From Pseudoips prasinana (lineage: Eukaryota; Arthropoda; Insecta; Lepidoptera; Nolidae), in NCBI GenBank assembly GCA_951640165.1, contig OX621258.1, positions 6,099,501-6,163,500 on the forward strand: DNA of 64,000 bases, read 5' to 3'. The translations under genes and the position numbers were made by a program. The notes beneath the pieces are model-generated. The model made no database searches, had not been told where the DNA came from, and saw only the letters and a program-made list of their open reading frames with translations. Every line of letters begins with the position of its first letter. Positions within the stretch are counted from its first letter, which is position 1. Shown here one piece after another: positions 51,501-63,800 of this stretch.

Positions 51501-51818
51501 GAATTAGGTAATCATTCTTCATCATAGAGAAAGGCCCGGGTACAAAATGAGGCAACACATCGTGCTACTGCTTATACATGTGCGCCATTTCCTGGCCCAT
51601 TTTGTGTAATCCTAGCCTAAACCGGGGAATTAGAAAATATTTGTTGGTAGCCCTCATACGTCATTTGATAACAGCTGTTGATCTGTCAGTCAGCAGGTAT
51701 ATATATGTCGTAACGGTTGTCGATTGTTTGTTGATTTCGTTGGACTTTGCTCTGTTATAAAGTAGATATTCCAAATTTAAACATAAACTAGTACCTCAAT
51801 TTATTTGTAATTATTAAA
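51501..51818 (+). promoter_or_regulatory. Upstream region and 5' UTR of ECH1 (putative)
   Basis: The 300 bases before the ATG must hold the start site unless a non-coding first exon lies further away. A weak TATA-like TTATAAAG sits near 51755, some 60 bases before the ATG. The start context ATTAAAATG has A at -3, a good insect start. No defined motif otherwise. Confidence 0.35.
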
Positions 51819-51873
51819 ATGTCGTTGTTAGTTAAGGCGATTATTTCTAAACAACCTAGAAGCATTATAACAA
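51819..51873 (+). CDS. ECH1: ECH1 coding exon 1
   Basis: 18 codons plus one base. Donor CAA|GTAAGT. It encodes the start of the presequence. Confidence 0.85.
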
Positions 51874-54800
51874 GTAAGTGAACGAAATTAGATTGTAATT
51901 ATCCTTTTTTTTTAATACCTGTGTTATTCACATGGAAACTGTTTGTAACGGAAACAATGACAGAGGGAAAACAAAACATCGGTTTTGCTTGTCAACAAAA
52001 TTATGCATTAACTTTGAATTATCCTGTTAGGTCTTGTTATGGAAATTCCTAAGGTAGGTATCAATAATCAGCCGTTATGTCTCGCTTACACCTATGTGAA
52101 ATGAAGAGGATAGTATAATAACAAATGGATCTATATTTATTAAGATGTAGAATGTATTTCCTGTTCCATGGTTATTTCTTATTTGTGCATTGTGGGAATA
52201 ACAGTTAGGACATAGTGATAAGACACTTGTTAATAAAACATGGCATTTTCAGGGAAGTAATGTTTAATATAATAAAATAAAAATAGTATAATAATAACAT
52301 TTATAATATTTTAATAACATTTAACCCATAAAAATTAACCTCATTGATTGGATCTTTACTTATTGTATGGGCAGTGATTAGTGTCAGAGTTGTTCAAGCC
52401 ACTGATGTTGATCAACTGTTGTCTAATCGCAACAACTGGGACCAACAGCATAACCCTTTATAAGACAGGAACTATGTTTCATATTGATAAGTTTTGAGCT
52501 TTATTACTAGATTGTTAAGTTCAAATTACAGTGCTCGCAATATTTTCACTACCTGACAAAAGCTTAATGGCCCTCCGAAGCACGGAGATGCTCAGATATT
52601 ATACTACTTTGGTGGTTACCCATTTATGGACTGACCAGTTGCTTAACCTCGCCAATCTCTTATGGACCGGTGAGAGCTATGAGTGCCAGGCTAATAAAGA
52701 AGTTAAAGGAGACGGGGATTTCTGGGCCTGACTGTAATAAGTTGAGATATGGTTTAAAAAAAGCGTTATATTTTTCTATTTCAAACTGTAAATAATTGAT
52801 CCAATTTACAATCTGGAAAACGAGAAATCTCAAAATAAGTTTAAGTCACGAATTAAATTGGTCGTTGATTGATATAATCGATTAACGTTAATGAGTTCAA
52901 ACAACATTAAAAAAACTCTTGCACCAGACACCAGATAACCGATTTAATTATTAACCGAGTTAATTAATTATTAAATACATTAACATAATGTCAACAGTAA
53001 AAAATAAAATATCAACAAAATAAATAGAAATCATAAGATCGGTTATCGTTTAAATCGATTTATTAGTTATCGGCAACTATATTTTTAATCTATGCTGACA
53101 GTGACTGGTGACAGATTTTGAATCCTAATCTATGATAGACTCGTTTCTTGTATTGTTTAGTTCGTGTGTGATTTGAGTATTGTTTTATTGTTTTGTTTAT
53201 ATATCCCTCGACAACTGCATTCTCTCTACGGACTTCTGATATTGCTTAACGTGTACGACTTTTGCTAACATATTGGACATGGATAACTATTAAATAGCAA
53301 TCGCTCTTAAAAATCAGCTGTTAAGTATAGGTTGGTACATAACCTCTCTATTAAGTAATAAATCTTTTATAACTCTGCTCACAGATTGAAAAAATCCATG
53401 ATATTTTTTGTGATTGGCTGATAATTTATAGACCCAATATTTGAAACCACTTTCATCTTTTTACATCCTAGCCCAATATTGTATGAATAGGTATCCGTCT
53501 CCTTTGGATTAATAATTAAAATTCTCAATATCAACCTGCAGTCTGATAGTTGGCAGTATAACAATCCTGTCCCTAGGAGAGCTTGTAATATGTAAATGCA
53601 GTTGGGCCATCTAACTGTTTCATCGGATCATGAGAAAGAGAGAATAGAAAGTACACCTATGCTTGAGCACTATAATATGGCCAGCACAGATGGCTAATCT
53701 CCATTAACCCTTCATGTAGAGGATATTATTACTCATTAAATTAGAAAATACTTTTATAAAATACTTTAACTTTTAAGTTTGTGAGGATGGATGTATGGAT
53801 GTTTTTTACACTTTCATGCAAAAACTACTTAACATATTTTGATGAAATTTTGTAGTAATATAGCATATATGTCTGAATAACACGTAGGCTATAATTTTCA
53901 TGGGGTAAAGTCGCAGGCCGCAGGCTAGTCTAGTATAAGTTAAACAGTTTTTCTATTGCACTGTATTGATGTCTCAAAGGTATTTCTGCTAGATATAATT
54001 CTAATGGAGTTTACAATTTTTTCCTTAGGTGTTTTACTACGGGGTTACTCTGCAAAGAACGAAGTGCCTCAGTTTGAGACCCTTGCTGTCTCGGAGCCTA
54101 AGAAACATGTCTTTCATGTGGAGCTCAATAGGCCGAAGAAATCTAATGCATTCAGTGTTAATATGTGGAGGTAAGTATTCTAACCATGAATAAAACAAAT
54201 TATATAGTACTTTTTGGAATGGAAATCCGTTGTCTCTGCCTACCCCTCTGAGAAACTTTTTATGAAATATATTCTCTTTTGAGTAATGTTCTCAAAAGAT
54301 AGCCTGTGGTTCCCGGCTCAGAAAGAATAACAGGGCTACCACATTACATCCTGTGGGTGTTGTAAAACACAACTATAGGATACAGCATACAGCACCTAAC
54401 TTACTGCGGTCACCAACTTGCATGCTAAGCATCATTAAGCATGGTGACTAGAGCAAGCCTCCCCAAATGGCAACCTTTGAGGTTGGCCTTTGTACAGCAG
54501 TGGACAATATCAGGCTGATGATGATGGATGGTCTCAAAACAAGAAAGTTATTTTGTATGTATAAATATATGTACGTAAGTTTGTATGTCCCATATAAATT
54601 TTGTTCCAATCAGCGTATAATAGAAGGGTTGAAGTCAGTTTTATGTATCCTATACACTTCAAAAGAAGGTAAGCAAATCAACGGTGTATTTTTTTTGTAT
54701 GTATCATATGTATGTACTGTGATATTTCCGATACTTGTGAATTTTCCTATAAATAAATAGTAATAAAATAAAATAGCCTTTATTTACAGTTACTGAGACA

Positions 54801-57800
54801 AATTTGGATTTTAAAATAACAGTTGTTGAATATGGTTTTTTTAAATAAAATCTTGATAATTGTTTTCTTAATTGATAGGGAATGCTTTCCGAATGATCTC
54901 ATATATGAGACCATTTTGTTTCAATAAATAGCTTCAACTTATCTTTTAAACAGTTGTGTTTAAAAGAAAAGTTGAATTTGGTTTTATGTTTCTGAGCTGA
55001 TTGTAAACGAAGCTCTCTCTTAGGCGACTCATGTATCTGATCATACTCCTCCTAAACGGCGGAACCGATCTTCTTAAAATTTGACACAGTAACTATCCTC
55101 GTGAGTGCATATATCTGAATTCTTAAAATAAGGCACGGAAGAATAATCACCGAAAACACCAAATATCCCATTGAAATCATACTGGGAGGGTGCTCGTGGC
55201 ATAAACAAAGCGAGCGACTGGTAGAATGTAAAATTTTGTGGTATAGATGTGGATCTGCTTAATGATGACATCATCATCATATTTAAGAGCTATACTCTTG
55301 TCGGTGGAGCTTCTTCCAATCGTCTCGGCTTTCGGCGAGCGCTTTGAATTCTTGATACGACATTACATTTATCTTTTCCTTTATCTGATCCATATAGGTC
55401 CTTCTTGGTCTTCCTCGTCCTCTCCTTGCCTCTATTTTTCCTTCTATAATATTTTTCATAAATGTGTCATGTCGTATCAAGACCCCTTCTGTTTTCTATG
55501 GTTCTTAATATGCATCTCTTCTCATCTACCAGTCATAATACTTCCACATTTGATTTTCTTTCCGTCCAGCTTAGGTTCGTCACTTAACTCGCTTAACGTC
55601 ACTCCGCTCAATATTAGCAAGAAGCAGAATGCCTTGCAGGGGCTCTACCGGCTAAGTCGCCGAACATCGTTTTCGTGAATGGCGTTCAAATAAATAAAGG
55701 TTAAAAATGACTTAATCAATCGTTAATTCGGCTTCCATGACCACATGTGACGTCATAAATGGTCCGGAATCGATTGTCAACGTTGAAGCCGATTTAACGA
55801 TTGATTAAGTCATTTTTAACCTTTATTTATTTGAACGCCATTCACGAAAACGCGGACTTAGCCGGTAGAGCCCCAGACCTCATTAACAGTGATTATGTTT
55901 TAAGCCAATGTTTTCTGCTTTTCAGAGAGTTAAAGGAATGCTTTGAGGCTCTTAGTCGACATTCGCAGTGCAGGGTGGTGGTGCTTTCCGGACAAGGGAA
56001 ACATTTTACCGGTGGTAAGTAGTTGTTTACTGTTCCTCCTTTTTATCTGAATGGTTGTCTACCACCATGATAAGAAGCTTTTTCCTCTGCTGTTAATTGA
56101 CTCCACAGAGTGGTAGTACTCTTTGGAGTCGAATAACTGCGGAGGAAATTCCGATCCGGTATGATATGGCAGCTTTCAAGAAGCTAGCCTGTTCGATTTT
56201 TAAAGGCCAGCAACGTACCTACTATAAATTGAAATTCTATAAAAGAAATTGGACAGATTGGGGTAGCTGGATGTGCTGGCGTCTGATTGCTTGCTCGTCA
56301 TTATCAGTTTGTTGAATTCGAAAAAAAATAGTTGTCGCTCCATACTAAATTCTTGTATGGAGATATAATATTATTTTATTACAGGTTTTTCAATTTCATA
56401 GACAAATTAAGCTCCATTAGTTACGACCATTCTCTCTATCACTTCCAACGCTGTGGGCAGTGATTGCATTAGCCGGAACATGATCATTCCCATCCTTGAT
56501 GAAATCCTTCCTGTCGTTTGTCATATCCTTAATTATTCCATATCCAGTGGTACCTTTCCTTCAGCATGGAAAGAAGCCCAAATAATCCCACTTCCTAAAA
56601 ACCCTAATCCTGCTTCCATATCAGAATTTCGTCCAATATCTATTCTACCTTTCCTATCCAAAGTCCTGGAACGTCTGGTTTCTAACCAGCTTAGTTCATT
56701 CCTTTCCAAAAATTCCCTTCTTAATCCACTACAATCCGGTTTCCGCCCTGGTCATAGTACGGCTACTGCTTTGGTCAAAATAACTGACGATATAAGATTG
56801 AGTATGGATGGAGGAAATCTTACGGTGCTCTCACTTCTTGATTTCAGCAACGCTTTTAACACCGTAGATTTTGACATCCTGCTTGGAGTCCTTAGGTCTC
56901 TTAACATATCTCCGACCGCAACTGATTGGTTTCATAATTACCTGTTTGGACGCCGACAACGTATTACCATTCAAGATACCGTCTCCTCATGGCGTATTAC
57001 TACTGCCGGCGTTCCACAGGGTGGCGTTCTTTCTCCATTACTTTTCGCATTATTTATTAATACTATCTCTAATAATCTACAATCTTCGTACCACCTTTAT
57101 GCAGATGATCTTCAAATTTACAGACACACTGATGTAGAAAATTTACCACGTACTATCGTCAGCATTAATGAAGATTTAAAACAAATTTGCGAATGGAGTA
57201 AGGTATATGGATTAAAAGTTAATCCTAATAAGACCCAAGCAATAATAGTTGGCAGCCCTAGGATGATTTCCAAGTTAGATTTGCAGCTCCTACCACCGGT
57301 AGTGCTCGATGGTATTCCTATTCCCTATAGTGACACAGTAAAGAACCTGGGAATCATCATCGATAAAACTTTATCCTGGGTACCGCAGCTACAAGAGGTC
57401 AGTCGAAAGCTATTTGCTTCTGCTGGTTCTTTACGAAGACTCCGTAATTTCCTTCCCACTACCACAAAAATTGCGCTAGCACAGTCTCTCCTTCTTCCAG
57501 TTCTTGACTACGCCGATACCAGCTATCTTGATCTCACTGAAGCACAACTTAATAAACTTGAGCGCCTTCAAAATGTCTGCATAAGGTTTATATTTGGCCT
57601 ACGAAAATATGACCATGTTTCTCAGTATCGCACTAAACTCAAGTGGCTTCCGATCCGCCTTCGCCGTAATACTCATATTTTAACTCTTCTCTATAACATA
57701 TTGTTCATCCCCTCTTCACCAAATTACCTCAAAGAACGTTTCGAGTTCTTACATGACACACACTCTAGATGTTTACGGTCTTCGGAGAACTTAATTCTAA

Positions 57801-60800
57801 AAACACCTACACAGGTAACTAACTTTTATTCTAAATCTTTTACTGCGCAAGCTGTCCGCCTCTGGAACGAATTACCATTAACTACAAGACGTGCGCAATC
57901 TTTAGCGACTTTTAAAGGAGAAGTGAAGAAGTATTATTTTTCCAAATTAGTATCCTAAACTAGTGTTAATGTCTTTATCATTTATTTATTGTTTCTTTTT
58001 CATATAATAGTTACGCAATTTCTGCTACCTTTTACATTAGATTTATAGGAATCAGTTGATAATTACATGGGTATTCTTGATATAAATATTTACTATTATA
58101 TATCATAGGGATATTAGTATATTTATTTATTTATGTATATATTTTTATATTTGTTGACTTTTGTTAGTTTAAGTTAGGTTAAGGTTAATTTTTTCAAACA
58201 CCTGCACTACCCAATTTATTTCTAGATCCTTGGATTATATTCCGTTTAAGGTTGTCTGGAAGAAATCGCAGCAGCGATAAGACCGCCCATTGTACCTTAA
58301 TAACTTTATGTTAAATTATTATGCTATGTATTGGTGTACAATAAAGCGTATTTTACTTTTACTTTACTTTACTTTACCTTTGTTTATGGCACAACTTTAA
58401 ATATAAGCCCGTGACCACACTTAATAAGACTTGGTAGAACAGTCTGGAGGATAATAAGAAAGGTTATTCCTGTTAATATACAAATAGAATATAGTCTTCG
58501 ACCAGTCTATGTTGCCATTGATGACTTATGGAACAGAGACGTGGTCGCTCACTATGGCCCTCATAAGAAGGCTTAAGGTCACCCAAAGAGCAATGGAAAG
58601 GGCTATGCTCGGAGTATCACTGCGTGATAGAATCAAAAACGTCGCAATCCGCAATCAAACTAGCCGACATAGCCCAAAGAATTGCCAAACTGAAGTGGCA
58701 GTGGGCGGCACATACCTCGTAGAACCGACGGCCGATGGGGCAGAAAGGTTCTCGAGTGGCGACCACGAACCGGTACACGTAGCGTGGGCAGGCCTCCTTC
58801 AATGTGGGTGATCTTGTGAGGGTCGCTGGAAGGTGCATGTAGGTAGCGAAAGACCGGCGATTGTGGAGATCTTTGAGGGATCTGGCCTTTGTCCAGTAGT
58901 GGGCGTCTTTCGGCTGATATGATGATGAAGACACCTTGTGAGGGTTGCTGAAAATCGCTGGATTATTACTATAATAATGATATGCGTAAATTCAAAATGA
59001 ATATCCTTAATTCTAGTTTAAAAACAAAAAGCGGTTTTTTCTGACTGCAATTAGTAGATACTTAAATTCGTTTTTTTTTAAATACTTTCTAGGCATAGAA
59101 CTAAACAGTCTTGTGCAATTGGCGGCGGAAGCTGATGAGCTAGAGGACGTAGCGAGAAAAGCGCGGTATCACTACCACTTCATCAAATATGCACAGGTAA
59201 GATACATTTACAGACTCCGGTGAAGCAATGAAACCCACCTAGGCCTCTAAAACGTCATAAAAAAGAAAGACAGAAAAAATAGTTTTATTCATGTAGGCAG
59301 GGCACATAGCTCGCAGAGCCGACAGCCGTTAGGGCACAAAAGTTCCTCCTCCTCCTACGAGATGGGTAGATAATCTTGTGAGGGTTGCTGGAAGCCGCTG
59401 CATGGGGGTAGCGCAAGGCCGGCGATCGTGATCTTTGGGGGGAGGACTTTGTCCAGCAGTGGCCGTCTTTCGGGTTCTATGATGATGAAGATACCTTTAG
59501 AGTTTCCGGTGAAGCATTGGAAGCCATTTAGGCTGATTTCAGAGTCGCGCCGGCGAGTGGCGCCGTCCAAACGCGCGCGCTTACAATTACACTAGATAGT
59601 AGTTGCGTTTTATAGTCACGCAGTTCAAACGCGCCGCCGGTGACACGCGCGCCGTCTGCCATTGCAGCGCGGCCCGAGCTCCTCTACTGGCAGCTAGCGT
59701 TTCAGAGTGACGCGTCTCGCACGCGCCGCTGTTGAGACGCGCTGGCCTCCGGCGCGTGCCGCGCGCGTCACTCTGAAATCAGCCTTAAACTTTAAACTTC
59801 ATATAAAAGAAAGACAGAAAGTAAGAAATACTTTTATTCCTAACTAGCTGACTCGGCGAACTTCGTTCCACCTAAAAATCGATTCTTAATTTTTTTAGCT
59901 CTTTTTTTATTATGATACCTATTTTATTTTACTTATACCAAATTAAGTTATATTTTTATTGACAATAGCTTTTCGCGCGTTTCGTCCGCGTTTTAATTCG
60001 TATATTTTTTTTTTTTTTTTAAAGAAACTTGAATAAACGTAGCTTAAGTTACTCCCTATTACATCAGCTACCTGCTAATAAAAGTCTTGCCAAAATCGGT
60101 GCAGCTATTTCAGAGACTAGCCTGAACAAGCACAGACAGACAGACCTACAGAAAAAAATTGCAACAAAAATATTTTGGTGTATTTAACGTATACATATTC
60201 ATAAACATGTGGTAAAAAACGGTTATTCAATATTATAAACAGACACTCCAATTTTATTGATATGTATAGATACAAAACCAATTCCAATTAAAGTAAGTGT
60301 TTAAAACAAAACGAAATTTTGTTGTGTATCCATGAATGGGTGCCAACTTCAACTTTAGCTGCGGCAAGAATTTCTGTAGCATGGTATCCTAGTTGTATTG
60401 AAAAGAAGAAAAACACATCTAGAGCCTTAGGACTAAGATTAGTTTGGGATCAGATGGCAGTGTGATAATTGTCCGCAGATATTTATTATTTATAGTCGCG
60501 ACCATGGCGTATTTTGGTTTGATTAAAGAGAGGTCCCATCACCAGAAAAATGGTATAAAATTATTTTGGATGATATAAACCATTCGAAGTTGTTTCCAGG
60601 ACGGTATCTCGGCGTTAGAGGAATGCTTGAAACCAGTTATAACGGTGACTCACAACGCTTGCATCGGCGCTGGCATGGACCTCATCACCGCTGCAGATAT
60701 CAGGTAATTAAACATAATAATTAAACTTCTAGATATAATTCTCTCTTTCTCTCACAGCCAGTAAAGTTTCTTATATCTAAGTTTTACTTCAGCCGTGTGA

Positions 60801-63800
60801 TCTAAGGCGCTTTTGCATACGTAGCAACTATAGCAGTAACTAGCATCCTATTTACATATATCATTGCGCACACATAGCAACTCGAGTTGCGAGTTCCGGT
60901 AATAGACAACAGTTTTAAGTTGCTGCAATCAATGAATAAGTTAGTTTCTAACTGCCGCAAATATCGTTCGAGGTTCCTAAAGTAGGTAATTACTATGGAG
61001 ATAGAACATTACAGAAACGTATATCTTACCTTCTTAACACCTTACCACCGAGTATAAGGAATGAACCAATAAAAGGAAAAATTATGAAAACTCTCAATGT
61101 ACAAATGAATATTTAAAATTAAGTTTATCTGACATAAGATGTATGGATAAGGATATTTGATTACTTTCACTGTATTTTGTATGGTCTACTGTATACCAGT
61201 CAAAAATTGTGACTCGATGGTTCTCACAGACAAATCAACTGTCGAATTTGTATCGGTCGTGTAAAGTTGCTGATTTCCTAAACCGGCAATCGCAACGCGT
61301 CTAGGAATTCAGGTTGGCCCCCCCAACGCATCATCATTATATTTTTGAAGCTCTCTTATGTTAATAAATCCAAAACCGACGATTACTGCGAATAATTTGT
61401 CGTTGTTGACGCCGCCGCGGGCGCCGACGAGATAAAATGATAACAAGTGTTGCTTCATCGATATCCATCATCACATTGTAGGTAGATTGATGAGAAACAC
61501 AGCTATCAAAGTTGCTCACAGATTGCCATAAAATTGTGGCCTCTGTAAACTGGGCTATTTGATTGTAGCAACTGGCAACTTTTAAAGGAAACTTTAAAAA
61601 GTTCATAGTTGCCTCAACTAAAGTTGCTCCATCTGCAAAGCGCCTAAAGCACACTCGTTTGTTTTTCTGAAACATAGGAATGTATGCAAAAATTGGCCTT
61701 AAATTAGGTGCACTGTGTTTACTATGAGAATGGTGCACAAATCAAATTAATTTACTTATTCTCATGGCCAGTTGCGTACACCGGTCTGTATGAGATCGGT
61801 GAAGCACGCGGCATGGGGTCACTCATAGATGCGTCCGTTAAAGCGGTTTAATTTCTGGGGGTCTCCGTGCTTCGGAAGGCACGTTAAGTGGTCGGTCCCG
61901 GTTGTTGTCTTTAGATAACAGTCGATAAACCATGTCAGAGGCCTACTTAACAGAAAAGTTAAAAAGTATAATTTAGTGAAAAACAGTATAGTTGGCAACC
62001 CTAGTTGAAGCATGAAGTATACTGTTTTTCACTAAATTATACTTTTTAACTTTTGAACAAAAATAAAGGATACAAAATACTGTTTACATTTATTTAGTCA
62101 GAGGGCGTTCACTGCTCAGTGCAGAGCAGCCACAAAATTTTAAAAGCCAAGCTCTAAAAAATATGTATTTAAAACAATAAATACATAAAATACTGTTTAA
62201 TATTATTTTGATATTTCCTTTTGTTTCATTACAAAATTGTAATTTCGCTGTTATTTGTAAAATAGTTAAGGAATATGTAAATAATTTTGGTAAATAAATC
62301 TTTATCTTATCTTATTCTTCATAGACCTGAACATACTTCAACGCTACGCAAACTTCAACAACTCTGACACCAGGGTATCCACTGCCCATACGATAGAGGA
62401 AAAGATTTATTGTTTTAAAATTTCAGATACTGCACAGAAGACTGTTGGTTCACAGTGAAAGAGGTTGAAGTAGGTTTAGCAGCAGACGTCGGCACACTAC
62501 AGAGATTCCCGAAGGTAACTCTTTAAACTGCGTATTAACAATCCGCCTAATTTCGGCCACGGCGACCAGTCTCTGGAGACGAGCCGTCAGCGAGGGGAAT
62601 ATTATAATGCCCAAGTGTTTGCGCAAACACAGGAGCACTTTTTATTCCACCATTCTCATGATCCGATGGGAAGACTAGCGATATGACCTGAAAACGTCAG
62701 CTATGGGACCGACAGCGTCACGTGACTCGGGGATGTGATCCCGCCACTGAGAAAATTTATTTTCTTTTGCAGGAAAAACCCAAAAAACCCAAAAAGCACT
62801 TTTTGGTCCGACCCGGAATTTGCTTTCTTCTTTAAGAGCTCGTAAGGCTAGGACATAGCTCGTAGAACCGATGGCCGTTGGGGCAGAAAGGTTCTCGAAA
62901 GTCGACCATGAACCGGAAGACGCAGCGTGGGCAGGCCCCCTATAAGATGGACCGATGATCTTGTGCGGCTCGCTGGAAACTGCTGGATGCGAATAGCGCA
63001 AGACCGGCAATTGTGGGGATCTTTGGGGGAGGCCTTTGTCCAGCAGTGGACGTCTTTCGGCTGATATGATGATGAATGATAATGATGAAGGCTAGGACAT
63101 TTACTGAACTGACAAACTACTAAAACTGGTAGTCAGAAAAGCGTAATAAGTTAAATTGCAGCCGCAGGCGATACATAGGCAGAAGAGACTGCTTATGTAT
63201 TTGATTCCGCATTTTTATCATTATTTTTAGTATATGGTGGTAATGCGGGTGTCAGAGTTGTTCAAGACAGCCTGAAATCCGCTAATATGCCTTAACGATT
63301 CTTGTCTGAAGACTACCTTAGCCTTCAGTTTACCCGTTGCCAGTAGTTTTCGGCCCCACCGTTTTACTATCGAGGGTAGGCGTCTTGGACTGGGGTCCCA
63401 TAGCGGCAATCAAACGATTTCAGGGAAGACTTTAGCAGATTGTGGTCAGAACCCCAGGGTTAATGGAAGAATATGTTTTCCCCCTGCAAGAGGCTTCGGT
63501 ATTGTCTTGAGTGGGGTCCCAAGGCGGCCATAAAACGGTTTCAGGGAAGACTAGGTCAAAACCCCATGGTTAATAGAGAAATATGTATTTCCTCTGCAAG
63601 GGGCTTCGGTATTGCACTGAGATGCCTTATATGTGTGCAGAAAAAGCCCTCCGTAAGATTTACTTGGTGGATTGCAATTCATAATGTATTTCCCCACGAA
63701 TAAAAGGTTTCTTTAAGATCGCCAGTTTCTAGGCCGGTAAGAACAGCTGGTTTTGAGCAAATGTCAGCCATTATAATTCTGCTGGATCTGTCCAGTCCAT

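Noticed and set aside
55247..55678. 143-codon plus-strand frame
   Set aside because: It mirrors the minus-strand LINE C-terminus and runs on into the foldback MITE.
58509..58811. 100-codon frame as a host gene in ECH1 intron 3
   Set aside because: Its start (YGTETWSLT) is RTE LINE protein and the rest is that LINE in a wrong frame.
61361..61738. 125-codon minus-strand frame in ECH1 intron 5
   Set aside because: No domain and no second copy to test conservation. I list the region as unassigned.
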